Shown: piece after piece, positions 37,777 to 46,128 of the stretch
How positions within the stretch are numbered: the stretch's first letter is position 1
How the letters are laid out: each line of letters opens with the position of its first letter
Origin: Fuerstiella sp.
GTDB taxonomy: Bacteria > Planctomycetota > Planctomycetia > Planctomycetales > Planctomycetaceae
Reading direction: 5' to 3'
Length of the DNA stretch: 64,000 bases
NCBI GenBank assembly: GCA_029245955.1
Contig: JAQWOH010000059.1
Location: forward strand, 1 to 64,000
The notes under the pieces: generated by a model
Told to the model about the DNA's origin: nothing
The model's input: the letters and a program-made list of their open reading frames with translations, nothing else
Databases searched by the model: none
Position numbers and translations under genes: made by a program

Positions 37777-37966
37777 TGGATCGAGACCTTCAGCCGGCGG
37801 GAAAAACTGCACGAGGGCTACTGGCGGGACCGTTCAGTGTACACGTTGACCGAACGAATTACAGGGGAATCGTGATGTCACGATTTCGAGCGGAGACGGC
37901 GAGAACCCGGTCAACCGGTCGGCAGCCCTCGAGCTGCATGCGAACAGGATTCCATCACCGCGCATG

Positions 37967-37999
37967 AAAAAAGCCGGGGCGGCAATTGCCAGTCCCGGC
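37967..37999 (-). terminator. Intrinsic terminator after rpsR
   Basis: On the minus strand a GCCGGG stem pairs with CCCGGC around an inner GGCAATTGCC hairpin, followed by six T residues. It is about 28 bases beyond the rpsR stop. Confidence 0.75.
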
Positions 38000-38027
38000 G
38001 TGATATAAATTCATGCTGCCAGAGACT

Positions 38028-38309
38028 TTAGTCGTCAGATACGTATGGCAGCAGACCGATAAAACGGGCTCGCAGGATCGCAGTGCGGACCGCTCGCTGA
38101 TACAGAGCAGACGTGCCAGTCCGTCGGCGAGGCAGGATGCGACCTTCACGGTCAATAAGCGTCTTGAGGGTGCGCAGGTCCTTATAGTCCACATAAACCG
38201 GACGAGGGACGACCCCCCCGGCGGTAAATGGACACGTCATAGTCTTCTTTTTGAGACGTGCTCGGCGTTTTCTGAGCTTCTTGAGATCTGACTTCGAGAT
38301 TGTGGCCAT
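38028..38309 (-). CDS. rpsR: Small ribosomal subunit protein bS18
   Basis: A 93-residue ribosomal protein that binds the 30S platform with bS6. The conserved core is VYVDYKDLRTLKTLIDREGRILPRRRTGT followed in the next segment by RAVRTAILRARFIGLLPYV; here I split the core because it is long. The N-terminus is Lys/Arg-rich. An AAGG lies about 11 bases before the ATG. It is not next to rpsF, ssb or rplI, so the usual S6-S18-L9 cluster is broken up here. A terminator follows. Confidence 0.95.
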   Translation of the reverse strand: MATISKSDLKKLRKRRARLKKKTMTCPFTAGGVVPRPVYVDYKDLRTLKTLIDREGRILPRRRTGTSALYQRAVRTAILRARFIGLLPYVSDD

Positions 38310-38693
38310 AAAACAAGTTCGCCTTTTCTAATTCAAGCGAATGTGTGGAACGGGCTAGATCCCCGTAAAACCTGCAATGCAAACAAGTTAAAGCAAGCCG
38401 CCCGATCGGACCAGTCGACAATATGACTGGCGGGGAATACAGAAGTTCCGCATTGTAATCGGACGAAACGGTTGAGCAACACAAACCTGAGTCACAGTTT
38501 TATACGCTGCGAAATTCTTAAGGTGACTGCGTTTCGGTGAATTCGGAAGGCCACAACAAGACTGGGGTCACGAGGCGGCGAATTTCCACCTGATTTCGTC
38601 CCCGCCCGCTAACGGCACCGAATGAGGTCCGACCACCACGAGATGACACAATGAGCTAATTCATTCCCTGTCCGGCGGAATGTCTGCAGTGCT
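38310..38693. other. 384-base stretch between rpsR and the transglutaminase remnant
   Basis: These genes diverge, so this should hold the rpsR promoter on the minus strand and possibly an old promoter for the remnant on the plus strand. I could not assign boxes with confidence and see no gene in it. Confidence 0.35.
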
Positions 38694-39168
38694 GTGGAGG
38701 TCATCGACTGGGAAATGCGATCCGTCCTGCAGCTCGCCAGATCCTTTGCCGCAGACAACGACTGCTGGTCCGCCGCCGTCGCCAAACGCTGTTTTGACTG
38801 GCTCCGGGACAATATCCGGCACAGCTTCGACTGTCGAATGAATCCTGTCCCGTATCGAGGCTCAGAAACGTTGACTCACAGGACCGGATATTGCCAATCC
38901 AAGGGCCCATCTGCTGAGAGCGAATCAGATTCCAGCGGAACTTTCTCATCAGCGGCTCAGGCTGGATGGGACGGGCCCGTCATACTGCCTGCATGGAATG
39001 ACCGCCGTGTTCCTTCCTGATGTCGAATGGTATCGCTGCGATCCTCGCGACAACCGTGACGGAGTTGACGCACAGGTTACTCCACCGTTTGAACGACTTG
39101 CATTTCCGACGTCATTGCAGCAGGAATGTGACCTGCCGGGAATTCATCTCAAACCATCGCCGAAATGA
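38694..39168 (+). pseudogene. Transglutaminase-like protein gene with a one-base frameshift
   Basis: From a GTG at 38694 the first frame encodes VIDWEMRSVLQLARSFAADN, AVAKRCFDWLRDNIRHSFD and the active-site region HRTGYCQSK. At GGG (38903-38905) the homology moves to the +1 frame. There it continues AHLLRANQIPAELSHQRL, YCLHGMTAVFLPDVEWYRCDPR (catalytic His and Asp) and AQVTPPFERLAFP, ending at the TGA at 39166-39168. Removing one G gives a full-length transglutaminase-like protease of about 157 residues. Either a recent pseudogene or a sequencing indel. Confidence 0.75.
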
Positions 39169-39380
39169 ATGCTATGGCCTCGAAATCATGTGACAGGTAG
39201 CCTTCGCGGCAGTGCTTAGCACATATGGCGCAATGCCCCGACACTTTCAGCATTCACATTGCCGTGGAACGGTCCGGGAGCTTGTTTGCGAGGTGAGCCA
39301 TACATTTCCCGTGACAGAACTCCTGTTGAAAAACAGTGTCGTCACTCAGGCTGATCGAAAACGGAACAGGAGAAACTCGA

Positions 39381-40304
39381 ATGTTTTTGTTTCAGGACAC
39401 TCCCAACACGCAGCAACAGCAGCAGCAGCAAGTCGAAGACGTGGCCGCCCGAGCCAGCAAAGATGTCAGTGAAGCACTTCAGGGATTGAAAGACGGCGAC
39501 TTCCAGAAGGCCTGGCCGTTACTGGAAGGTTACGTGATGCCAGCGATTCAGGTGCTATTGCTGCTGATCGTTGCCTACATGGCCGCGAAGTTCATTTCAC
39601 GGGTTGTCAGCACACCTGTACAAAAACGTGTGGACGAAACCCTCGGCCGGTTCATCGGCAAGGTTGTCTACTATGCCATCATGATCAGCGTGCTGATTGC
39701 AGTCCTGGGAAAATTCGGATTCCAGGTCACGAGCTTCGCCGCAGTTCTGGCGTCTGCCGGATTCGCCATCGGCATGGCGTTTCAGGGAACACTCGGGAAC
39801 TTTGCGGCGGGTATCATGTTGCTGGTCTTCCGACCGTTCAAGGTGGGTGACTTCATTAACGCCGCCGGCGTCACGGCAAAAGTGAACGAAATCGATCTGT
39901 TTACGACCACACTGGACACCCCTGACAATCGGCGGATCATTGTGCCCAACACGGCAATCGCAGCCGGGACAATTGAAAACATCTCACATCACACAGAACG
40001 TCGTGTGGAAGTCAAGGTCGGCTGTGATTACGCCGCCGACCTGAAAAGAACCCGCGAAGTGCTCACCGCCGCAGCAGAAGCCCTTAAGGAAAAATCCATC
40101 GAAGGCGATGGCCGCGGTTTTCAAATTGTTCTGGGCGACCTGGGTGATTCTGCCGTCAACTGGTCAGTACGTGTCTGGACAACATCAGATAATTTCTGGG
40201 GCGTCAAGGAAGAACTGACGGAGTCCGTTAAGAACCATCTGGACGAAGCGGAAATCGGGATTCCATACCCGCAAGTCAGAGTGCACGTCAACAACGCGGC
40301 ATAG
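39381..40304 (+). CDS. mscS: Small-conductance mechanosensitive channel, MscS family
   Basis: Heptameric inner-membrane channel that releases solutes on hypo-osmotic shock. The 307-residue protein, from the ATG at 39381 with AGGAG 8 bases upstream, has a cytoplasmic Gln tract (seven CAG/CAA codons near residue 10) and three membrane helices. The pore helix is SFAAVLASAGFAIGMAFQGTLGNFAAGI, split in practice as the Gly/Ala pattern AxxASAGFAIGMAFQG then LGNFAAGIMLLVF. The beta domain has FRPFKVGDFINAAG and VPNTAIAAGTIEN. Size and topology are those of E. coli MscS. Confidence 0.93.
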   Translation: MFLFQDTPNTQQQQQQQVEDVAARASKDVSEALQGLKDGDFQKAWPLLEGYVMPAIQVLLLLIVAYMAAKFISRVVSTPVQKRVDETLGRFIGKVVYYAIMISVLIAVLGKFGFQVTSFAAVLASAGFAIGMAFQGTLGNFAAGIMLLVFRPFKVGDFINAAGVTAKVNEIDLFTTTLDTPDNRRIIVPNTAIAAGTIENISHHTERRVEVKVGCDYAADLKRTREVLTAAAEALKEKSIEGDGRGFQIVLGDLGDSAVNWSVRVWTTSDNFWGVKEELTESVKNHLDEAEIGIPYPQVRVHVNNAA

Positions 40305-40438
40305 GTCCCATTCGTCAAATAGTTGTCAGCGGCCGATCATCACAGACTGCTGCCCCGATAAAATGCAGTGCTAGTGCTTTCTGCTGCGCAGAGACTATTT
40401 CACGACCGAACGTACTTCCGAACGGAGCAACGTTGTGG

Positions 40439-41527
40439 TTACGAGGTGACATCCGAACGGGGACTTCCTGTTCCATTCAGTTGTTGTGGGTTGTTTTTCT
40501 TCGGCAGCCACAGCATCAGAATGCAGCCGGAAACAAACAGGCCGATACTCATTAACTGGGAAAACGTAAGGCTCGTTCCCATTCGACCTGGTTCGTCGTC
40601 ACGAATGATTTCCAGGGAAAACCGGTTGATGGGGTACAGAATCCAGCCAAGTGACAATACGGCGCCTTCGAACGGCCGACGTTTAAAGAACCACATCAGA
40701 AACCCGGCCAGCAGAAACGCCAGCATCGAACTGTAGATCTGAGTCGGATGCAGCGCAATGGTGGCCGACATGTCCGGCGTCAGAAACTCCGGTCCGCGAT
40801 GTGAAAGAACGTTGTATGTCATGCTGTCCGGCGGAAACTGAACGGCCCACGGCAACGTGCACGCTCCGCCGAAACAGCAGCCATACAGGAAACAGCCGAT
40901 GCGTCCGAATCCCAGCCCCAGAAACAAAGACGGCATAATGACGTCGCCTAACTGCAGCGGACGAATTTCGTGACGACGGCAGAACAGCAGCAAACCGACA
41001 ACACCTCCAATGATTCCGCCGTAGAAAACGATGCCGCCGTCCCACAATGCAATGGTCGCCTTCAGAATCTCCGGGCCGCTTCTTCCAGCGAACACTCGGT
41101 CCCCGTTCTGCAGCAGGTATACAATTCGAGCACCAATGATGCCGGGGATCATCAGCCACATGATCAGGTCCCAGATCACGTCCGGGCTCAGCCCCACGGT
41201 TTTCGCACGTCGGCCGGCCAGCAGCGTTGCCGTCGAGAATCCGACAAACAACATGAAGCCATAGCCGAAGACCGGGATTCCTGTCTGTACGATCGGCAGC
41301 CCGGTAACAGGAATCAGGACAATCGCCGCTGGAATCGCTGCCCAGAAGAACAACGAGGAACAGACCTGTTTCACATCACGCGTGATCCACCACATTACGC
41401 CAAGACTCATGACCGCGATCATCAACCACGCAGCAATCATCCACCCGTATCCGACCAGTAATTCGTTACCGACAGACTCCAGATACCAGAGCTGTTCAAA
41501 GACAATTCGAAGAAGAACTTTTCGCAT
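40439..41527 (-). CDS. lgt: Prolipoprotein diacylglyceryl transferase
   Basis: Attaches diacylglycerol to the lipobox Cys of prolipoproteins in the inner membrane, the first lipoprotein maturation step. The frame from the ATG at 41527 gives 362 residues with about seven to eight membrane helices. Conserved pieces are PGIIGARIVYLLQNGD, LGFGRIGCFLYGCCFGG with the invariant Arg, and ALHPTQIYSSMLAFLL. An N-terminal extension of about 60 residues, with an extra hydrophobic segment, precedes the usual family start. Lipoproteins elsewhere in this window (Wza-like, thioredoxin-fold, lipase) are natural substrates. Confidence 0.93.
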   Translation of the reverse strand: MRKVLLRIVFEQLWYLESVGNELLVGYGWMIAAWLMIAVMSLGVMWWITRDVKQVCSSLFFWAAIPAAIVLIPVTGLPIVQTGIPVFGYGFMLFVGFSTATLLAGRRAKTVGLSPDVIWDLIMWLMIPGIIGARIVYLLQNGDRVFAGRSGPEILKATIALWDGGIVFYGGIIGGVVGLLLFCRRHEIRPLQLGDVIMPSLFLGLGFGRIGCFLYGCCFGGACTLPWAVQFPPDSMTYNVLSHRGPEFLTPDMSATIALHPTQIYSSMLAFLLAGFLMWFFKRRPFEGAVLSLGWILYPINRFSLEIIRDDEPGRMGTSLTFSQLMSIGLFVSGCILMLWLPKKNNPQQLNGTGSPRSDVTS

Positions 41528-41530
41528 GAT

Positions 41531-41548
41531 GTTTTGTCGCGAGATAAC
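41531..41548. repeat. 18-base direct repeat, copy 1
   Basis: GTTTTGTCGCGAGATAAC ends 3 bases before the lgt start codon (minus strand). An identical copy lies at 43410-43427, upstream of the DUF1571 gene and in the same orientation relative to the downstream minus-strand gene. Confidence 0.6.
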
Positions 41549-41673
41549 AGATCGAACCGCGAGCCGCCCCAAATCGACGAACTGCGGAGGCGATCTTATC
41601 GCTCTGGCATCGCAACGACGTCGGCGTGTCGGTTGGGATTGTACTGCCTACCAGTTTAGCGAATAGAGGCGAT

Positions 41674-42522
41674 TCAGCGAAATCGCAGTATCTGATTGTC
41701 AATCAGCCGCGTTTTTCCAATGCGGACGGCAATCAGGGCTACAGCCCGCTTGGGCCGATCGACCAGCGGATCCAGCGTGTCGCAGTCAACGACGACGGCA
41801 TAGTCAGGATCAATGCCCTCAACACCTGAAATCAGCTGCTGCATCCGACGAGCAATTGAGTCCGGAGACTCGGAGCCTGATTGGGCGAGATCCTGCGCCA
41901 GCGACAGAGCGCGAGACAGACTCAACGATTTTTCCCGCTCTGCAGGCGACAGGTACCGATTGCGGCTGCTCAGTGCCAGTCCATCGTCTTCGCGAACGAT
42001 GGGACACGTGACGATCTCGACCCCCCAATCAAGGTCGCTCGCCATGCGTCGAATAATCAACTGCTGCTGATAGTCCTTCTGTCCAAAATACGCCCGATCC
42101 GGCACTGTAATGTTGAACAGTTTCGCAACCACCGTGGTCACACCATCAAAATGACCGGGGCGATGACGGCCTTCCAGTTTCCGAGTCAGTCCAGTCAGAC
42201 TGACAATCGATTCAGCGCCCGGTGCATACATCCGCGATGTTTCCGGAGTGAAGACGAGGTCGACTCCCGCCGCCTCACACCTTTGCAGATCCTGCTCAAG
42301 GGTTCTCGGATAACGTTCGAAGTCCTCATGCGGCCCGAACTGCATGGGATTTACGAAGATCGTGGCAATGACAAAGTCACATTCGCTCCGCGCGGCGTCC
42401 AACAGGCTGACATGCCCCACGTGCAGCGCGCCCATCGTGGGCACGAGGCCTGTACGTCGACCACCGCATCTGTGGCTCTGGACCGCGCTGCGGACTGCCG
42501 ACGGTAAGGCTTCAACCTGCAT
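41674..42522 (-). CDS. panC: Pantothenate synthetase
   Basis: Condenses pantoate and beta-alanine with ATP in coenzyme A biosynthesis. The 282-residue protein has the nucleotidyltransferase HxGH-type motif PTMGALHVGHVSLL (about 28-41), FVNPMQFGPHEDFERYPR, and the second ATP motif FGQKDYQQQLIIRRM with later SSRNRYLSPAER. I use the ATG at 42522; a TTG at 42531 is also in frame. It begins 10 bases after the DUF1571 gene stop and is probably cotranscribed with it. Confidence 0.95.
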   Translation of the reverse strand: MQVEALPSAVRSAVQSHRCGGRRTGLVPTMGALHVGHVSLLDAARSECDFVIATIFVNPMQFGPHEDFERYPRTLEQDLQRCEAAGVDLVFTPETSRMYAPGAESIVSLTGLTRKLEGRHRPGHFDGVTTVVAKLFNITVPDRAYFGQKDYQQQLIIRRMASDLDWGVEIVTCPIVREDDGLALSSRNRYLSPAEREKSLSLSRALSLAQDLAQSGSESPDSIARRMQQLISGVEGIDPDYAVVVDCDTLDPLVDRPKRAVALIAVRIGKTRLIDNQILRFR

Positions 42523-42531
42523 CGCGCCCAA

Positions 42532-43299
42532 CTAAAAAGCGTACTTCGTATTGTCCCGGTCGAAGTCAGCATCGGTCAGCCGTACGTTCGTCCTGATATC
42601 GCTGAATGTATAGTCTTCAACAAGTGGCGGTTTGGCACCAGTCACCCTGGGGAATGCGTATTGCTGTACGCGAACCGGCAGGCCGGTTGCATCGTCAACC
42701 CACAGACGTGTTTTCTGGAATTTAAAATTACGTCGAGGGGTGGGGTGAGAACATTCAACGACACGACACGTCATTTTTCCCAGCTGGGCATCTTTGTAAT
42801 ATTTAACATCGCTCTCATCGAACTTCGCTTCCTGCTGCCATTGCCTGATGACGGTCTCAACAAGATTGCCAATGCCCGCCATGGTGATGGGGTAGCGATT
42901 TTCGCTCATTGCCGTGGAATCCGTGGGCGCCAGTTCCATCGTACCTACGACACTTAGCAACCCGGCCTCGTGTGCGAGCAGATTGCCACGATTCTGGCCT
43001 TCCACATACAGGACCTCACGACCTTCGTGCGGGTTCTCGAAGTAAAGGTAAACACTAAACGGCTTGTGCCGAATCTTGATCTTGATCTTCTGCTTGACCA
43101 GAATGCTCCCCACGACCTCCTGCTTAAAAAAAGAAGCTTCGTAGCTGGGAATTGCCTCAATCTTCTTAAGACACGACTTTGCGTAAAGGATGGCCGGTTG
43201 AAGCGGATGCTCTGTCTTCCCGACTTCATCCGCCTGAACAGCAACTGCCAGCAACAGATTCATCGTAACGAAGAAGGTGATGCACTTAGCACAATTCAT
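42532..43299 (-). CDS. DUF1571 family exported protein
   Basis: A 255-residue secreted protein of a family common in planctomycetes; function unknown, fold perhaps related to LolA-like lipid carriers (inference). From the ATG at 43299, with GGAG 8 bases upstream, it has a signal peptide (CITFFVTMNLLLAVAVQA). The mature part includes YEASFFKQEVVGSILVKQKI, RHKPFSVYLYFENPHEGREV and TRLWVDDATGLPVRVQQYAFP, which resembles repeated beta strands. It lies directly upstream of panC. Confidence 0.85.
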   Translation of the reverse strand: MNCAKCITFFVTMNLLLAVAVQADEVGKTEHPLQPAILYAKSCLKKIEAIPSYEASFFKQEVVGSILVKQKIKIKIRHKPFSVYLYFENPHEGREVLYVEGQNRGNLLAHEAGLLSVVGTMELAPTDSTAMSENRYPITMAGIGNLVETVIRQWQQEAKFDESDVKYYKDAQLGKMTCRVVECSHPTPRRNFKFQKTRLWVDDATGLPVRVQQYAFPRVTGAKPPLVEDYTFSDIRTNVRLTDADFDRDNTKYAF

Positions 43300-43409
43300 G
43301 ATGGTTCTCCGGCAGGCCGCTTCTAAAGTGTCGCAGTTCAAGACAGTTTGCGGCAGTTAAACCACACAGGAATTGCACAGCAGTTGTCTGCGATTGTCAT
43401 GCATTTCCG

Positions 43410-43427
43410 GTTTTGTCGCGAGATAAC
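43410..43427. repeat. 18-base direct repeat, copy 2
   Basis: Identical to 41531-41548. It lies in the divergent intergenic region, 110 bases before the DUF1571 start and about 160 bases before the acidic membrane protein. Confidence 0.6.
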
Positions 43428-43588
43428 TGCCGCCCTAAAGTCGTGTTTCGCAGAATTTTCAGCTCAGTACCGGCAACAAGGGAAGTGTGCAGTAAAACTG
43501 AGATTGTGGTCAAAATGACTTATTCCTAGACTTCGGCAGAATCTGCTTCTTTGGAGAAGGATCTCCCGGAATTGATGTGGAAGTCGGA

Positions 43589-44188
43589 ATGGAATCTTCG
43601 CGCGGCGGACCGCTCACAACATTTATCATGATGCTGCCACTAATCGTGGTACCGGCTATGGCAATGTTTAGGCCGTCGGGTCCGGAAGGCAACCTTCTAA
43701 GCTCACTGCTGTCGGCCGGTTCCGGCGATTCCTCAGACTCAGAATCGCCAGACAATGAGGCTGACCTTGATGGTTTCTCGGAAAGTGACTTTGAGGCTGA
43801 ATTCGCCGAGATATTGGATTCGGAAGACAACGTCGGTGATGATGAAGGCGCCAGTTTTTCGCAGGAGCCGTCGTTTCCATCTGAGTCTGAAATGACCCGT
43901 ATACCACCAGTCGCAACACCGCAGGTGTTCACCCAGCCGCCCCCAATAACCGATTTATCCACAAACGCTGAACTGGATGCGTTGACCGCTCAGCTTCAAA
44001 CACTGGGGGCCAAGCGCACCTTATGGTTTTCTCCCGGCAATACATCGACATATGGCTTCGTTGCATTCTTTCCCGCTGGGCAGGGAATCGTTCGCTACAG
44101 ATTTGAGTCGATTGCCGCTTCGAAGGCTGCAGCCGTGCGGGACGTGATACGCCAAGCTAACGAATGGAAGTCATCACAGAGTCCGTAG
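43589..44188 (+). CDS. Hypothetical membrane-anchored protein with an acidic Ser/Asp/Glu linker
   Basis: I do not recognise the family. The frame from the ATG at 43589 (a GTG at 43577 is an alternative) gives 199 residues. There is one N-terminal hydrophobic segment (TTFIMMLPLIVVPAMAMF), an acidic low-complexity linker (about 35-105) rich in Ser, Asp and Glu, and a compact C-terminal domain of about 70 residues (NAELDALTAQLQTLGAKRTL, FVAFFPAGQGIVRYRFES). The layout suggests a single-pass envelope protein. The opposite-strand frame over it is a Ser/Pro-rich shadow. Confidence 0.6.
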   Translation: MESSRGGPLTTFIMMLPLIVVPAMAMFRPSGPEGNLLSSLLSAGSGDSSDSESPDNEADLDGFSESDFEAEFAEILDSEDNVGDDEGASFSQEPSFPSESEMTRIPPVATPQVFTQPPPITDLSTNAELDALTAQLQTLGAKRTLWFSPGNTSTYGFVAFFPAGQGIVRYRFESIAASKAAAVRDVIRQANEWKSSQSP

Positions 44189-44326
44189 CCAGCAGGGGAA
44201 CACCCCTGTGCAGAGAAGCGGTTGGTCGCGTGCATGGCGGTCACCCCGGTGTTCTTCTACGTAAACCTTTCGCTGGCCACTGTAAAGTGCTATCTGTCGT
44301 CCGGAAGTTCATTCGTCGCTGGCCTT

Positions 44327-45133
44327 ATGACCAACTTCATCAGTACACAAACAGTCCGTTTCTCCGGCCCATCGGTCTCATGGGATCAACTGCGACATGC
44401 TCACAAGGACCGTTCCGGTCAGCAGCGTCACACCGTTCAGTTTCTCTCAGGACCGCTGTTCTCCCTGAAGGAGAGGATCGACGATTCGGTCATGCTGACG
44501 GACGGTCGGCTGATTCGCTCCAGCCGACTGGCACGACTGGAAGCAGTTCTACTGATTTCGAATGCAGCAGTAACGGCCCGTAAACTGGTCCAGCAGGCCG
44601 GACTCGTGGACGCACAGGAAGTGAATCAGCTGGTCGATCTGTTGAACCAAAGCTATGACCTCACTGATTCTGCATTTCGAGTTGAACGAACAGCAATGGG
44701 TTTCCTGTTGATGACCCGCCCTGCTCTGGTCAGCTGGCTGGATCGACTTCATCAAAGACAGTCACAAATGCAGCTGTCGCAACCGATGATGGACACCCTG
44801 ACGATCATCGCGTATCAGCAGCCGGTGACACGAGCACGAGTGGAATCGATTCGAGGTGTGCAGTCATCAGAAATGATCCGTCAACTGATTGACCGCGGAC
44901 TGGTACAGGTCGGTGGTGAAGAAGACTCCCTGGGCAGGCCGTTTCTGTACATCACGTCGCGACAATTCCTCGATATGTTCGGCCTTGGTCAAGTCTCAGA
45001 CCTGCCGGACTACGAGACAATCGGTCGCCAACAGGAACAGGAGTCTGAGTCTGCAGAGGCAAAACCTGCCAGTACGGAACCTGACAGGGATGTGACCACA
45101 CCGGTTCCGGAAACGCAGCGAAACGCGGGTTAA
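44327..45133 (+). CDS. scpB: Segregation and condensation protein B
   Basis: Kleisin-associated winged-helix subunit of the SMC-ScpAB condensin complex that compacts and separates chromosomes. Core motifs are LARLEAVLLISNAAVTARKL near the first winged helix, then TLTIIAYQQPVTRARVES, GVQSSEMIRQLIDRGLVQ and GRPFLYITSRQFLDMFGL. The start is uncertain: the frame is open to a TTG at 44222, and no candidate has a good ribosome site. Residues before LTDGRLIR are not conserved. A charged tail of about 45 residues follows the core. No scpA is adjacent. Confidence 0.85.
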   Translation: MTNFISTQTVRFSGPSVSWDQLRHAHKDRSGQQRHTVQFLSGPLFSLKERIDDSVMLTDGRLIRSSRLARLEAVLLISNAAVTARKLVQQAGLVDAQEVNQLVDLLNQSYDLTDSAFRVERTAMGFLLMTRPALVSWLDRLHQRQSQMQLSQPMMDTLTIIAYQQPVTRARVESIRGVQSSEMIRQLIDRGLVQVGGEEDSLGRPFLYITSRQFLDMFGLGQVSDLPDYETIGRQQEQESESAEAKPASTEPDRDVTTPVPETQRNAG

Positions 45134-45275
45134 GATCCGGGGCACCGACGTAAGCGCAAACACCGTTCACAACTTTGCACCACATCCAGCGTTCTCACGC
45201 TCGCCATTTCCGTCCGCGGAATGACGTTTCGCCCTCCCGATGTCATCACCCAAAGCGCGTGAAACGTATCGAACC

Positions 45276-45974
45276 TCAGACTTGAGCGGTTTTCTTCGAC
45301 AGCCCGGCAAGAGGCCGGATCAGTTCCAGCAATTCGTTGTTGATGTCGCTAACAGAACGCAATTCGTCGTCGGAGTTAAGACTTTCCACAATATGCCAGT
45401 CATCGCGTTGCTCCGCAATGCTCAGATAGCAGCGACGAACACGTTCCAGATAGGGCAAATTAGACTCCTGAATGTCAGCTTCGTCGTCGGTATAGTCACG
45501 TTCATCTTTACGACTGACCAGTTCCCGACTCCACCTGGAACTGATGTCGATAAGAATGTTCAGATCGGGCCGTGGCAGCCCGAATACAACGTGCTCGATG
45601 TGATCAATCCATGAAACCAGCTCTGACCGTTCCTGCCCATCCAGCTTGGCAGACTGGTGAGCCAGATTGGAACCAGTGAACCGGTCAAGGATGACGACGT
45701 CGTGATCCTGAATGGCCTGCTGCAGAACAGATTGGGATTCGAAACGGTCTCCAGCGTACAACACAGACGCCAACTGTGGGTGAACCTGCTCCAGCGAACC
45801 AAAACGGCCGTTCAGGAAATCCCCGATCGCGTCGCCAAAGGTGGTTTCCGAGTATCTGGGAAACTGCAGAACCGTGGCTCTGACGCCGACAGCAACCAGT
45901 CGTTCTGCAAGCTGCTTCGACTGTGTGCCCTTGCCCGAACCATCAATACCTTCAATGGCGATAAGTGAAGTCAT
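45276..45974 (-). CDS. tmk: Thymidylate kinase
   Basis: Phosphorylates dTMP to dTDP. The 232-residue protein begins with the P-loop LIAIEGIDGSGKGTQSKQLAERL, then LQFPRYSETTFGDAIGDFLNG, and the DRX motif VVILDRFTGSNLAHQ. It has no Arg in the P-loop position used by some bacterial enzymes (GKGTQ). The length of 232 is slightly long, with a C-terminal extension of about 20 residues. It stands alone between scpB, which converges, and mtaB. Confidence 0.93.
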   Translation of the reverse strand: MTSLIAIEGIDGSGKGTQSKQLAERLVAVGVRATVLQFPRYSETTFGDAIGDFLNGRFGSLEQVHPQLASVLYAGDRFESQSVLQQAIQDHDVVILDRFTGSNLAHQSAKLDGQERSELVSWIDHIEHVVFGLPRPDLNILIDISSRWSRELVSRKDERDYTDDEADIQESNLPYLERVRRCYLSIAEQRDDWHIVESLNSDDELRSVSDINNELLELIRPLAGLSKKTAQV

Positions 45975-46094
45975 ACGACGATCTGTTCGTGTCTAAAGTC
46001 TATGGACCATAAATACGGTCACCACAAATCTACCGTTTTCCGAAATGCAGTCTGCTTTCGCCGGTGCCCAAACCCATTGGGCTCGCAACCCACT

Positions 46095-46119
46095 CAGTCG
46101 AGTGAATTAAACTCGACTG
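46095..46119. terminator. Hairpin after mtaB, possible terminator
   Basis: A 9-base-pair perfect stem CAGTCGAGT/ACTCGACTG with a 7-base loop, 10 bases beyond the mtaB stop. No T run follows on the minus strand, so it is a weak or factor-dependent terminator at best. Confidence 0.35.
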
Positions 46120-46128
46120 ACGTGCCTG

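Noticed and set aside
43510..43962. 150-codon Ser/Pro-rich minus-strand frame
   Set aside because: It mirrors the acidic linker of the plus-strand hypothetical gene and has no family features.
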